A DNA stretch of 64,000 nt from Pseudooceanicola spongiae (GTDB lineage: Bacteria; Pseudomonadota; Alphaproteobacteria; Rhodobacterales; Rhodobacteraceae), in assembly GCF_014899185.1 (NCBI RefSeq), contig NZ_CP045201.1, forward strand, positions 2,340,501 to 2,404,500. The letters are read 5' to 3'. The notes beneath the pieces were generated by a model, which made no database searches, was not told where the DNA came from, and saw only the letters and a program-made list of their open reading frames with translations. A program made the translations under genes and the position numbers. Of the stretch, positions 35,498-44,819 are shown piece after piece (position 1 is the first letter of the stretch; the number at the start of each line of letters is the position of its first letter).

Positions 35498-36241
35498 TCA
35501 GTTGAACACGAAGCCGTTGTCGACGGGCATGGTCTGGCCCGTCAGCGTGATCGCCGGGGGCGAGACGAGGAAGGCGGCAACCTCGGCCACGTCGCCCGTG
35601 CCCTGTTTGCCCGGCACCGCGCGGCCCGTCTCATAGAGATCGTGGCGCGCCTGCGGGACGTATTCGGTGCTCTCGGTCGTCAGAATACCCGGCGCGATGG
35701 CCGTGACGCCGACGTGATCGGGCCCCAGCTCGCGGGCAAGGCTGCGGGTCATCGCCATGATCGCGCCCTTGGAGGAGGTATAGCTCAGCAGGTTCGGCGC
35801 GCCCCAGAGGGCAGTATCGGAGGCAAGGTTGACCACCCGGCCCGACCCCGACGCGATCAGCGCATCCGCACAGGCGCGGATCATCAGCCAGGTGCCGCGC
35901 ACGTTGACCTGCATCACCTTGTCCCAGACGGCGATGTCGATGTCGCGAAAGCCGATGCCGCCGATCCCCGTCGCAATCGCGCCGTTGTTGATCAGCCCGT
36001 GCAGCGGGCCGTCGAGGCTGGCGCCAAGTGCTGCGATCGAGGCGGGGTCCGACAGATCCGCCAGACGCAGCTCTCCGCTGCCGCCCGCCGCTGTCAGCGC
36101 GGCGAGACTCTCGGCCCCGAGGTCTGCGTTGAAGTCCGACAGGATGACATGGGCGCCCGCGCGCCCGCAGGCCAGAACGATCTCGCGCCCCAGTCCGCCA
36201 CCGGCGCCGGTGACCAGAATTGTGCGATCTTTCAGTATCAT
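35498..36241 (-). CDS. Short-chain dehydrogenase/reductase (SDR)
   Basis: A 247-residue classical SDR: cofactor motif TGAGGGLGREI, NNGA in the central strand and catalytic Tyr-Lys in YTSSKGAIM. An acidic residue after the second strand (LSDFNAD) favours NAD. Its ATG overlaps the aldehyde dehydrogenase stop by 4 bp within the Rieske operon. A dihydrodiol or alcohol dehydrogenase role is plausible. Confidence 0.9.
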   Translation of the reverse strand: MILKDRTILVTGAGGGLGREIVLACGRAGAHVILSDFNADLGAESLAALTAAGGSGELRLADLSDPASIAALGASLDGPLHGLINNGAIATGIGGIGFRDIDIAVWDKVMQVNVRGTWLMIRACADALIASGSGRVVNLASDTALWGAPNLLSYTSSKGAIMAMTRSLARELGPDHVGVTAIAPGILTTESTEYVPQARHDLYETGRAVPGKQGTGDVAEVAAFLVSPPAITLTGQTMPVDNGFVFN

Positions 36242-37740
36242 GCGGTCTCTCCAATCCGTGCCCAGGGGTGCGGTTGCCCGGTCAGGTCCGCATAAATCCC
36301 CTTTTGCCGCTGCCAGACGCGCAGGCCGTCACGGCCCTTTTCACGCCCCATGCCAGAGGCCCCGTCGCCGCCAAAGGGCGTCGCGATCGAGAATTGCTTG
36401 TAGGTGTTGATCCAGACCGTGCCCGCCCTGATCGCCTCGGCCAGACGCCAGGCGCGGGGGAAATCCCGGGTCCAGATACCACAGGCCAGGCCATAGTCAT
36501 TGTCGTTTGACATGGCGATCACATCGACTTCGTCGTCAAACGGCAGCACCACCAGAACCGGGCCAAAGATCTCTTCCCGGCAGACCTTCGCGTCGTTGTT
36601 TAGCCCCGCGATAATGGTCGGGGTCAGGTAGCTGCCGTTTGCGAAGGCCGCGCCCTCGGGCCGGGTGCCACCACAGAGGATCTCGCCGCCCTCGGCGCGC
36701 GCCATCTCGATATAGGCCTCGACGCTGTCGCGATGCTCGGCGCAGACCATCGGGGCGACCTGGGTTGCCGGGTCATCGGGCGCTCCGACGACAAGGGCCT
36801 TGGTTGCCGCGACCAGCTCGGCCACGAAATCGTCATAGATGGCGCGCTGCACGAACAGGCGCGAACCCGCGATGCAGCTTTGCCCGGAGGAGGAGAAGAT
36901 GCCGAACAGGATACCGGCGATGGCCAGCTTGCGGTCGCAATCGTCGAACACGATGGTCGGCGATTTGCCCCCCAGCTCCAGCGACACCGGCATCAGCTTT
37001 TCGCCCGCCTGTGCCGCCAGACGCCGCCCGGTGACCGTGCCGCCGGTAAAGGCGACGCGGCCGATGTCGCGGTGTTCGACCAGCAGGTTGCCGACCTCGC
37101 GCCCCGCGCCCGGAAGCACCGACAGCAGGCCCTTGGGCAGGCCCGCCGCTTCGCAGATCTCGGCCAGGACGAGGGAGACCATGGGCGACCAGCTCGACGG
37201 TTTCAGAAGCACGGCATTGCCCGCCGCCAGCGCGGGGGCGAGCTTTTGTGCGTCCGAGGCAATAGGCGAATTCCACGGCGTGATCGCCGCGACAACGCCG
37301 ATCGGTTCGTGCACGCTGGCCGTCAGCGCGGTTGCGCGCCGCGCCGTCAGCGCATCATCGGAAGTTTCCAGAACCGCCGCGAAATAGCGGAACGTGCCAA
37401 CAGCCGAGGCCGCGAGCGCCGCCGTCTCGCCGCGCGTCTTGCCGGTATCGCGGCTTTGCACATAGGAAATCCGCTCGATATTGGCCTCGATCCCGTCGGC
37501 GATCCGGTGCAGCAGCCGCGCCCGCACATGCGGCAGCATCCCGCGCCACGCCGGGTCGGCCTGCGCCGCCTTGGCCCGCGCAATCGCGCGTTCGCCGTCG
37601 GCGCGTGAGGCACCCTTCAGCACCAGGTTCAGCGATCCGTCATGCGGGTAGGTCGAGGTGATTTCGGCACCCGTGCCGACCTCCCAGTCGCCAGCAACGA
37701 AAAGGCGGCCATCGGGAAGGGCGTGTGTCATATCTTTCAT
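36238..37740 (-). CDS. Aldehyde dehydrogenase of the Rieske operon
   Basis: A 500-residue ALDH: Cys289 in SSSGQSCIAGSRLFV, Glu255 in LELGGKSPT, Asn157 in TPWNSP. ATG 37740 follows GAGG. It is 7 bases downstream of the aspartate dehydrogenase gene and overlaps the SDR by 4 bp. With a ThDP-dependent enzyme encoded two genes upstream, it may oxidise an aldehyde released by 2-oxoacid decarboxylation. Confidence 0.92.
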   Translation of the reverse strand: MKDMTHALPDGRLFVAGDWEVGTGAEITSTYPHDGSLNLVLKGASRADGERAIARAKAAQADPAWRGMLPHVRARLLHRIADGIEANIERISYVQSRDTGKTRGETAALAASAVGTFRYFAAVLETSDDALTARRATALTASVHEPIGVVAAITPWNSPIASDAQKLAPALAAGNAVLLKPSSWSPMVSLVLAEICEAAGLPKGLLSVLPGAGREVGNLLVEHRDIGRVAFTGGTVTGRRLAAQAGEKLMPVSLELGGKSPTIVFDDCDRKLAIAGILFGIFSSSGQSCIAGSRLFVQRAIYDDFVAELVAATKALVVGAPDDPATQVAPMVCAEHRDSVEAYIEMARAEGGEILCGGTRPEGAAFANGSYLTPTIIAGLNNDAKVCREEIFGPVLVVLPFDDEVDVIAMSNDNDYGLACGIWTRDFPRAWRLAEAIRAGTVWINTYKQFSIATPFGGDGASGMGREKGRDGLRVWQRQKGIYADLTGQPHPWARIGETA

Positions 37741-37747
37741 GGCATCC

Positions 37748-38551
37748 TCAAACGGTGATCAGGGCGGTCTGGTTCAGCACCGTCCGCGCCAGCGCATAAA
37801 CCGTCGACAGGGAGGTTTTCGGGTTCTCGGGCGAGGGTTTCCCCTCAAGCGTGACGGTGAAGTCGAGCGCGCCGGAGCGCAGGGTGAATTCGTGGATATT
37901 GGCCGAGACGGCGGGGTCGGCGACCATGCGCACCTCGGTCGCCTCGAACCCCGCGCCCGCCAGCGCAATGGTGGCCGCGACATTGGCGTTCTTGGGATAA
38001 TCCGTCGCCGCCGCACGCGCCGTGCCCTGATAAAAGGTGGTCGCCTCGGTCAGACTGGCGAGGTCGAGCAGATCTTCGGCAGGCGTGCCCCGCCAGGCCA
38101 TCGGCGGCTTGCGCGAGGTATAGGCGACGGAGGTGATCCCCGACAGCCGCGCGGCGGCCAGCATGTCGATGCCGCCGACGGCACCGCTGGAAAGATGCGC
38201 CTGCGTATGGCCTGCCTCGGCGGCGTCGCGCACGGCTGCTTCAAGCGTGGCATCGGCCAGCGCGCCGACCGAGACGATCAGCACCGGCAGACCCGCGCGC
38301 AGACACTCCAGCACCGAGGTTTTTACAGCCATATGGGTCGCGGCCTCGACCACCAGCGCCGGGGCGCTGGCGATGAAGGTGGCCGTGTCCTCATGCACCG
38401 TCACTACCGTTTCGCCAAAGGCGGCGCGGGCGGCATCGGCGCGACCCGGGCGCACCAAAACGTCAATACGCGAGGGCAGCGCGCCCTGTTGGCCGAGGAT
38501 CCTCGGCAGCAGGGTCGCGATATTGCCGTATCCGATCAGTCCCAGATGCAT
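37748..38551 (-). CDS. L-aspartate dehydrogenase family protein (NadX type)
   Basis: A 267-residue NAD(P)-dependent amino acid dehydrogenase. Start is the ATG at 38551, giving MHLGLIGYGNIA with the nucleotide fold; domain signatures include SSGAVGGIDMLAAA, DYPKNANVAATIALAG and the putative catalytic His220 in ANIHEF. Known enzymes reversibly convert aspartate to oxaloacetate/iminosuccinate and ammonia; close relatives may use other substrates. It is tightly packed between the ThDP enzyme (5 bases) and the ALDH (7 bases). Its role in an oxygenase operon is unexplained. Confidence 0.88.
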   Translation of the reverse strand: MHLGLIGYGNIATLLPRILGQQGALPSRIDVLVRPGRADAARAAFGETVVTVHEDTATFIASAPALVVEAATHMAVKTSVLECLRAGLPVLIVSVGALADATLEAAVRDAAEAGHTQAHLSSGAVGGIDMLAAARLSGITSVAYTSRKPPMAWRGTPAEDLLDLASLTEATTFYQGTARAAATDYPKNANVAATIALAGAGFEATEVRMVADPAVSANIHEFTLRSGALDFTVTLEGKPSPENPKTSLSTVYALARTVLNQTALITV

Positions 38552-38556
38552 CGCGT

Positions 38557-40248
38557 TCACACTGCCTTGCCGGCGGCGCCGGCGGGCGGGCCTGCGAAGG
38601 ATTGCGCATAGGGGCCGATGGCGCACATGTCGACCTCAAGCACCACGGGACCGGGGCGCGCGATGGCTGCGTCCAGCGCGGCGGCGAAATCCTCAATCTC
38701 CGACACCAGCATATGCGGCATGTTCACCGCCTCGCAGAGCTTGCCAAAGTCGGGCGTATTCAACGCGCTATAGTGACGGCGGCTGCCATATTGCGCGTCC
38801 TGGATGTTCTGGATCACGCCATAGGCCGCGTCGTTCATCAGCACGTAGACCAGCGGGGCCTCTTCCTGAACGGCGGTGATCAGCTCGGCGATGCCCAGCA
38901 TCGCGCCACCGTCGCCGACCAGCGTGATCGCCTTCGGCGCGCCGGGATGTTCGAGCGAGGCAAGTGCCGCGCCGATGCCCATGGCGATGCCCTGCCCGAT
39001 GCCGCCTCCCAGCGCATGCACACCCAGACGCGGTTCCGCGATCTGCACATAGCGGTTGCCGAAGGTCGAGTTGGTGATCGTCACGTCGCGCACCCAGGGG
39101 TGACGGCCCGGCAGAACGCGCTCCTGCAGAGCATCCGCAACCGTACGGTACGGCCCGAGCATGGCGCGCATCTCGCCCTCGGCGGTGGCCCGGGCGACGG
39201 CGATCTCATGCGCAAGGTTCGGGTCGGTGTCGAGCTTTTCGGGCAGCAGCGCCAGCAGACGCTGCAGGGTATCGGCGGCGTCGCCGTGGATCATCATGTC
39301 GACGGGATAGTTGCGCCCGCCCTGGCTGGCCTCGGCGTCGATCTGGCAGATCGGCGGCAGCGGCATCGCGTTGTCCTTGGTCTCGTTGCCGCGCAGACGC
39401 GAGCCGACGACGACCATCAAATCGCAGGTCTGGTAGAGGCGGATCGCATGTGGCGTCATGTTGAAGGCACCCAGCGTCGCCGGATGATCCTCGGGCACCA
39501 CGCCACGACCGTTGGTCGAGGTGACAGCCCCGATACCGCGATTGACCAGAGCGGTCGCGGCGGCTTCGGCGCCCTTGGCACCGCCACCGAGCCAGATCAG
39601 CGGACGTTTGGCGGTTAGGATGCGGGCAGCCAGAGCCTCAATCTCGGACTGATCCGCGATCGGTTTCACAACGGCGGGCTTGCCGATCTTGGCGCGGCCC
39701 GCGACGGGCATGCGCTGGACATCCACCGGCACTTCGATGCTGACGGGGCCAGACGGGGCCGAGAGCGCGGCACTGACAGCGGCCTTCAGCGTGCCGAGGG
39801 CGGCGTGGTTGTCCCAGATGCGGAAAACGGCCTTCGAGATGCCCTTCAGCATCTCGCGCTGTGTCGGCACGTCATGGATCGGCGCGCGGTCGCGGTCGGC
39901 GAACTTGGTGTCGACCTGCGTGGTGAGGTGCAGCACCCGGCTGCCCGCTGTCAGCGCCTCGACCTGACCACCGGCCGCGTAGCCTGCGGCGGTGCCGGTC
40001 GAGGTCATGACCACGCCGAGGCCACCGCTGACGCGGGCATAGGCATCGGCCATGTTCATCGCCCCGGCCTCGCCACGGGCAGGCACGAAACGGATGCGGC
40101 CCTGACGCGCGATGGCATCCAGGATCGGCATGTTGTGGATCGAGATCACCCCGAACAGGGTGCTCACACCGAGGTCGGCCAGCGCCTCGGCAATCAGGTC
40201 GCCGACAAATTCCGGCTCTGCGGGGGTGACAGGCTGTGCAATGACCAT
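38557..40248 (-). CDS. Thiamine diphosphate-dependent enzyme (acetolactate synthase/decarboxylase-like)
   Basis: A 563-residue ThDP enzyme with three domains: the PYR domain with catalytic Glu60 in PARGEAGAMNMADAY, a middle domain (IWLGGGAKGAEAA) and the PP domain with the GDG ThDP/Mg motif (LVGDGGAMLGIAELI) and NDAAYG. Start ATG 40248 lies one base after the stop of the upstream SDR. Possible reactions are 2-oxoacid decarboxylation, carboligation or C-C cleavage. No cofactor-independent substrate marker is visible. Confidence 0.9.
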   Translation of the reverse strand: MVIAQPVTPAEPEFVGDLIAEALADLGVSTLFGVISIHNMPILDAIARQGRIRFVPARGEAGAMNMADAYARVSGGLGVVMTSTGTAAGYAAGGQVEALTAGSRVLHLTTQVDTKFADRDRAPIHDVPTQREMLKGISKAVFRIWDNHAALGTLKAAVSAALSAPSGPVSIEVPVDVQRMPVAGRAKIGKPAVVKPIADQSEIEALAARILTAKRPLIWLGGGAKGAEAAATALVNRGIGAVTSTNGRGVVPEDHPATLGAFNMTPHAIRLYQTCDLMVVVGSRLRGNETKDNAMPLPPICQIDAEASQGGRNYPVDMMIHGDAADTLQRLLALLPEKLDTDPNLAHEIAVARATAEGEMRAMLGPYRTVADALQERVLPGRHPWVRDVTITNSTFGNRYVQIAEPRLGVHALGGGIGQGIAMGIGAALASLEHPGAPKAITLVGDGGAMLGIAELITAVQEEAPLVYVLMNDAAYGVIQNIQDAQYGSRRHYSALNTPDFGKLCEAVNMPHMLVSEIEDFAAALDAAIARPGPVVLEVDMCAIGPYAQSFAGPPAGAAGKAV

Positions 40249-40249
40249 G

Positions 40250-41041
40250 TCAGATGTATCTTGAAACGCCGCCAGAGATTTCAATTTGAGCTCCTGTGAT
40301 ATAGGACGCAGCCGGGCTGGCAAGGAAGACCAGCGCGCGGGCGGCCTCCTCGGGTTTGCCAAGACGGCCAAGTGGGATTTTCTTTTTTGCAGCAAGGGCA
40401 GCGTACCAGTCGTCACACGACTGGCTCTGATCGTCCCTTGCCTCGAAGCGGCGTTGCCACTGGTTGGAATCGACGAGACCAACGAGGATCGAGTTGACGC
40501 GGATCTTCGGTGCCAGCTCGACCGAGAGCGATTTCAGCAGGCTCTGCACACCGGCGCGCGCCGATGAGGTGCAGACCATATGCGGCTCTGGCTGATAGGC
40601 CAGCAGAGAATTGGTCGCGGCAATCGCGCCCTGCCCGCTGGCTGCCAGCATCGCCTGAAAGGCGCGGATCGGGCGGATCTGGCTGAAGTATTTCAGCTCC
40701 AGCTCATCCCGCCAGGCTTGGTCATCGGTGTCGGCAAAGGTCGACACGCGCCCCTGGCCCGCATTGTTGATCAGCGCCACTGCGCCGCCGAAACGCGCGG
40801 CCACGGCCTCGGCAAAGCCGTTCACAGCAGCCTCGTTCAGCACGTCGACGGGCTGCGCAAGGATACGCCCGGCGCCGAATTCGGCGCCAAGGTCTTCGGC
40901 CACAGCCGCCAGCCGCTCGGCCCCGCGGGCACAGAGCGCGACCTTCGCGCCCTCGCCCAGCAGTTGCCGCGCCGCCGCCAGCCCGATGCCGGAGGAGGCG
41001 CCGGTGACGATCACGGTCTTGTCTGTCAGTCCCAGATCCAT
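40250..41041 (-). CDS. Short-chain dehydrogenase/reductase (SDR)
   Basis: A 263-residue SDR: TGASSGIGLAAARQLL cofactor motif and NNAGQG. At the usual catalytic position the sequence reads VCTSSARAGVQSLLKS, where the canonical YxxxK is not obvious (Ser-Ala-Arg instead of Tyr-x3-Lys). This gives an atypical or possibly inactive active site. It lies between the VOC dioxygenase (4-base gap) and the ThDP gene (1 base). Confidence 0.85.
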   Translation of the reverse strand: MDLGLTDKTVIVTGASSGIGLAAARQLLGEGAKVALCARGAERLAAVAEDLGAEFGAGRILAQPVDVLNEAAVNGFAEAVAARFGGAVALINNAGQGRVSTFADTDDQAWRDELELKYFSQIRPIRAFQAMLAASGQGAIAATNSLLAYQPEPHMVCTSSARAGVQSLLKSLSVELAPKIRVNSILVGLVDSNQWQRRFEARDDQSQSCDDWYAALAAKKKIPLGRLGKPEEAARALVFLASPAASYITGAQIEISGGVSRYI

Positions 41042-41045
41042 CCGA

Positions 41046-41978
41046 TCACTCCGCCTTGGCGGGCGGAAAGCCCGGATCGGGGCGGCCCATCATGATGGTG
41101 CGCTGCGCCGGGGTCGGCGGGCCAGCGGTCATCCACTGGTCCATCTTCTCGGGGTTGTCGCGCGGCCAGACCTGCGGCTCATGCGTCATCTCGTCGATCT
41201 TCTGCACTTCGGAGGTGAACTCGATCACGAAGCCCGAGGGCGAGACGAAATAGGCGAAGCAGTTGTCGCCCGGCCCATGGCGGCCCGGCCCCCAGGATGG
41301 CACGGTGCCGTTCTGCCGCATCCGCCCGATCGAGCGCATGTAGGCGTTGATGCTGCCGGTCTCAAACGCGACGTGATTGACGCTGGCATAGGGCGCACGC
41401 ACTAGCGCAATGCAGTGGTGATCCGCGCCATCCGCGACGTCGGCGGCCGCGCGCAGAAAGACCATTTCGTTGGCCGAGTAATCCGAGACGCGAAAGCCCA
41501 GAACGTCGCGATACCAGGCCTCGACACCCTCCATATCCGGCGTGTTCAGCACAACATGGGTGATCTTTTGCGGATAGGCATAGCGCTCGACCGGCTCCAG
41601 CATATCCAGCTCGCAGGTAAAGCGCAGGCGGCGGAAATCGGGGTCCAGCATCTCGAAACCATAGCCGCCGATCACGTCGTCAAAGACTGCCGGGCTGCCC
41701 AGCACATGCGCGCCTTTTGCGACGACCTGCGCGTGCAGCGCTTCGATCCCAGCGCGGTCGGGCATGCCCATGTGGATATATTCGATGCCGTAGTCCTTGC
41801 CGTCCTTCAGCGCATAGATGAACGGCTCACGCCCCGTGCCGCGCAGATAGGTCAGCCCTTCGACCTGCTTGGCGACGGTCAGCCCCCAGCTGTCTTCGTA
41901 GAATTTCACGGTGCTGGTCATGTTCGGCGCGCGCATGACAATGCCGCGCAGGTTCCCGGCTCTGATGATCTCGCTCAT
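41046..41978 (-). CDS. Extradiol-type VOC dioxygenase (catechol 2,3-dioxygenase family)
   Basis: A 310-residue protein with two VOC modules. The C-terminal catalytic module has the expected Fe(II) facial triad: His141 (KITHVVLNT), His202 (SVNHVAFE) and Glu253 (SGFVIEFTSE). Such enzymes cleave catecholic rings beside the hydroxyls. It overlaps the hydrolase gene by 4 bp, the classic meta-cleavage pairing. Ring substrate unknown. Confidence 0.88.
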   Translation of the reverse strand: MSEIIRAGNLRGIVMRAPNMTSTVKFYEDSWGLTVAKQVEGLTYLRGTGREPFIYALKDGKDYGIEYIHMGMPDRAGIEALHAQVVAKGAHVLGSPAVFDDVIGGYGFEMLDPDFRRLRFTCELDMLEPVERYAYPQKITHVVLNTPDMEGVEAWYRDVLGFRVSDYSANEMVFLRAAADVADGADHHCIALVRAPYASVNHVAFETGSINAYMRSIGRMRQNGTVPSWGPGRHGPGDNCFAYFVSPSGFVIEFTSEVQKIDEMTHEPQVWPRDNPEKMDQWMTAGPPTPAQRTIMMGRPDPGFPPAKAE

Positions 41979-42814
41979 GACGTCCTCGTCTCGGTTTGGT
42001 CCAGTTCGGACAGAATTTCGATCAGCGCCCCGGCAAAAGCCTCCGGCGCCTCTGCGTGCAAGGCATGGCCCGCGTCGTGGATCACGCGCAATGGGGCGCG
42101 CCCCTGCAACGCGGTGGCCGCCCGGTCGGTCTGGGCGCGCGGGGTCACGACATCGCCTGCCCCCCAGATCAGCCCCGTTGGCACCTGCATTTCGGCAAGG
42201 CTCGCCTCCAGCGTCCCCGAGGCCAGCATCCGCACCGCCTGCCCGTAGCCGGGCATCGCCACGGCAGACATCGCGCGCTGAACCCGCGCCAGCGCCTCGG
42301 CGTGACCCACAGGATCGGCCAGCAGACGCGGCGCGCGCTTGGCGGCAAAGGCCGCAGCGCCCTCGCGCTCCAGCGCGCTCAGCCGGTCGGCGGCCGCGTC
42401 GGAGAGCTTCCCGACCGAGCCGCCATGGCCGCAGGCAGACGCGCCGAGCACCAGCGCCGCCACCCGTTCGGGGTGATCGGCAGCAAAGCGCGCCGCCATC
42501 AGCGTGCCCAGCGAATGGCCCAGCAGCGTCACACGGTTCAGCCCCAGCGCCTCCAGCAACCCCAGCAGGGCCGCCGCGTAATCCGCCTCAACCGGCCAGT
42601 CAGTGTCCAGCGGAGCCGAGGCGCCATAGCCCGGCGCGTTCCAGGCGATCACGTCCCAGTCGCGCGGCAGGTGCGGCAGCATCGGCGCGAAACTGTCGCC
42701 GCGCGATCCGATGCCGTGCAGGCAGACCAGCACCCTGCCCGGCCCCGGACGGCGCAGATAGCTAACCCCCGCCGCCATGCCGGGCTGAAAGCCGATGTCG
42801 CCCAGATCAGCCAT
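41975..42814 (-). CDS. Alpha/beta hydrolase
   Basis: About 279 residues. Oxyanion segment LVCLHGIGSRGDSFAP, nucleophile elbow GHSLGTLMAARFA, Asp in the GAGDVVTP region and catalytic His in DAGHALHAEAPEAF. It lies next to the extradiol dioxygenase gene, so C-C hydrolysis of a ring-cleavage product is the natural guess; an esterase/lactonase role is possible. ATG at 42814 or 42817; GAG upstream fits 42814 better. Its start overlaps the permease gene by 8 bp. Confidence 0.88.
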   Translation of the reverse strand: MADLGDIGFQPGMAAGVSYLRRPGPGRVLVCLHGIGSRGDSFAPMLPHLPRDWDVIAWNAPGYGASAPLDTDWPVEADYAAALLGLLEALGLNRVTLLGHSLGTLMAARFAADHPERVAALVLGASACGHGGSVGKLSDAAADRLSALEREGAAAFAAKRAPRLLADPVGHAEALARVQRAMSAVAMPGYGQAVRMLASGTLEASLAEMQVPTGLIWGAGDVVTPRAQTDRAATALQGRAPLRVIHDAGHALHAEAPEAFAGALIEILSELDQTETRTS

Positions 42815-43691
42815 CATTGCGCTCAAGGTAGTGCAGCACGCGTTTCTCGATGGCGGCGATGGCGAAATACAGCGCCACACCGATCAGGGTCAGCAGGATG
42901 ATCGCATCAAAGACCATCGCCGTATTGGCCTGCCCCTCGCCATAGGTAATCAGAAAGCCGAGGCCGGTATTGCCGCCCACCAGCTCGCCCACCGTCACAC
43001 CGATCACGGCGAGGGTCGACGAGATCCGCAGACCCGCAAACAGTTGCGGCAGCGACGAGGGCAGCTCGATCTTCAGGAACATCTTCCAGCGGCTCATCGA
43101 ATAGACACGGGCGAGGTTCATCAGGTCCTGATCCACGGTCTTCATGCTCTGCAGCACGTTCACCAGGATCGGGAAGAACACGATCAGCACCGTCACCAGC
43201 AGTTTCGGGATCGAGTTATAGCCGAACCACATAATGAACAGCGGCGCAAAGGCCACCTTGGGCGCGATTTGCAGCGCCAGAATATAGGGGGCCAGAACCC
43301 GCTCCCACAGCTTGGACATGCCCAGCAGATAGCCCGCCCCGGCGCCCAGCAGACCGCCAAGCGCAAAGCCGACGATCGAGGAAATCAGCGTCGAGACAAA
43401 GTTCGGCCCCAGGTCCTCCTGCGCCCACATGCGGGCGAATTCGGCCATGCACTGGCTGAAGGTGGGGATGATGTACCGCGGAACACCCAAAGCCGGGGGC
43501 AGGAATTCCCAGATCGCCAGAAAGACCAGGCCGAAGCCCACCATCATGCCGACCTCTAAGGTCGCGCGCGATCCATTCCCCTTCACGGGGGCAGTTGTTG
43601 TCTCGCTCACGCCGGTATCCTTTCCAGGCTTGGGGGCAGAGCGGCGCACGGGCCGCTCTACAGTCAGGGTTTTGTCCGCGGTAACAGTCAT
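42807..43691 (-). CDS. ABC transporter permease, NitT/TauT (SsuC-like) family
   Basis: A 294-residue permease with a long cytoplasmic N-terminus (about 45 residues) and six TM helices; coupling segment NLARVYSMSRWKMFLKIELP. Its ATG overlaps the binding-protein stop by one base. Part of an importer with the genes at 43691 and 44820, probably bringing in the compound degraded by this operon. Confidence 0.92.
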   Translation of the reverse strand: MTVTADKTLTVERPVRRSAPKPGKDTGVSETTTAPVKGNGSRATLEVGMMVGFGLVFLAIWEFLPPALGVPRYIIPTFSQCMAEFARMWAQEDLGPNFVSTLISSIVGFALGGLLGAGAGYLLGMSKLWERVLAPYILALQIAPKVAFAPLFIMWFGYNSIPKLLVTVLIVFFPILVNVLQSMKTVDQDLMNLARVYSMSRWKMFLKIELPSSLPQLFAGLRISSTLAVIGVTVGELVGGNTGLGFLITYGEGQANTAMVFDAIILLTLIGVALYFAIAAIEKRVLHYLERNDG

Positions 43692-44680
43692 TAGTCTGCC
43701 GTCACGAAGTCGTTGGAGAAGTAGTCGGCCGCCGGTTCGACCGAGGCGACGAGGCCCGCGTCGAGGTAGAACTTGGCGACAGCCTCCATGCGGGCTTCGT
43801 CAAAGGTGCCGAGCGTGCTCATGTCGTCGACCGCATAGACCAGCGTGTTGTAGCGGTTCATGACTTCCAGCAGGAAGGCTTCCTTGCCAGCATATTGCGG
43901 GATGCTCTCCGCCAGCAGTTTCGCGCTGCCTTCGGGGTCGGTCATGACGTCCTTCAGGCCATGCAGGGTCGCCTGAACGAAACCTCTCACGACCTCGGGC
44001 TTGTTCTTGATCGTGTCTTCCGATGTCAGAACGGCCTGCGCCATGGCGGGGAACATGTCGTTGATCGGCAGGATGCCGACCTTGACGCCCGCGCCCTCGA
44101 TCGAGGCGGCCCAGTCCGGCGTGCCCGAAATCGCATCCAGATCGCCCGAGATCATCAGCTGCACCATGCCACCGGCACCAACCGCCTGAATATCAACGTC
44201 GTCCTTGGTCATCCCGTTGGCGGCCAGCGCGGCCATCAGGTTGTAATAGGTGGTGTCCTGATAGGCGATCACGCCAACCTTCTTGCCCTTGAGGCTTTTC
44301 ACATCGGTCGCGCCGCTGTCGCTGCGAATGACCATCTGCGTCAGAGCCTTGCCGCCCATCAGCAGCACGCCCTTCACCGGCAGACCGTTGGCGCGCACGA
44401 TGATCGGCGTATCGCCGATGCCACCGCCAAGCTCGGCGTTGCCGACGGCAACCTGCTTGGCCACGTCTGCGCCGCCCTTGCCGATCACCCAGTTCACATC
44501 AAGGCCCTCGGCCTCATAATAGCCCTTGGTGCGCGCAACCTGAAACGGCGTGAAGGCCGGCAGGAAGTCAGGTGCGGGGTAGAGATAGGTCATCTTTTCC
44601 AGATCTGCAGCCTGCGCGGCAGGCACGGAGACCAGCGTGGAAAGCGCCACTGCGGCGGCTTTCAGAAAGGTCATCTTCAT
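43691..44680 (-). CDS. ABC transporter substrate-binding protein, NMT1/THI5-like
   Basis: A 329-residue periplasmic protein with a signal peptide (LKAAAVALSTLVSVPAAQA) and the NMT1/SsuA-like core (ARTKGYYEAEGLDVNWVIGK, ELGGGIGDTPIIVRA). Relatives bind pyrimidines, sulfonates, nitrate or aromatic acids. Start at 44680 preceded by GGGAG. Ligand not determinable from sequence. Confidence 0.9.
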   Translation of the reverse strand: MKMTFLKAAAVALSTLVSVPAAQAADLEKMTYLYPAPDFLPAFTPFQVARTKGYYEAEGLDVNWVIGKGGADVAKQVAVGNAELGGGIGDTPIIVRANGLPVKGVLLMGGKALTQMVIRSDSGATDVKSLKGKKVGVIAYQDTTYYNLMAALAANGMTKDDVDIQAVGAGGMVQLMISGDLDAISGTPDWAASIEGAGVKVGILPINDMFPAMAQAVLTSEDTIKNKPEVVRGFVQATLHGLKDVMTDPEGSAKLLAESIPQYAGKEAFLLEVMNRYNTLVYAVDDMSTLGTFDEARMEAVAKFYLDAGLVASVEPAADYFSNDFVTAD

Positions 44681-44771
44681 CAGTATAGCTCCCGGTTGGT
44701 ATCAGGTTTTTCAGGCTATTTTGGTGTCTTGAGAGAGGCCGACACCCGGCATCGTCACGCGCCTTTTTTCA

Positions 44772-44784
44772 GATGCGTCGCATC
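44772..44784. repeat. 13-bp palindrome between ABC ATPase and binding-protein genes
   Basis: GATGCG-T-CGCATC lies in the 139-base gap between the ATPase stop and the binding-protein start, adjoining a run of six T on the plus strand. A one-base centre is too tight for an RNA loop, so it may be a protein-binding site for an internal promoter. Nothing else was seen in this gap. Confidence 0.35.
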
Positions 44785-44819
44785 CTCAGGCGTCTTGTTG
44801 TGGGGGCAGGGAAAGGCCG

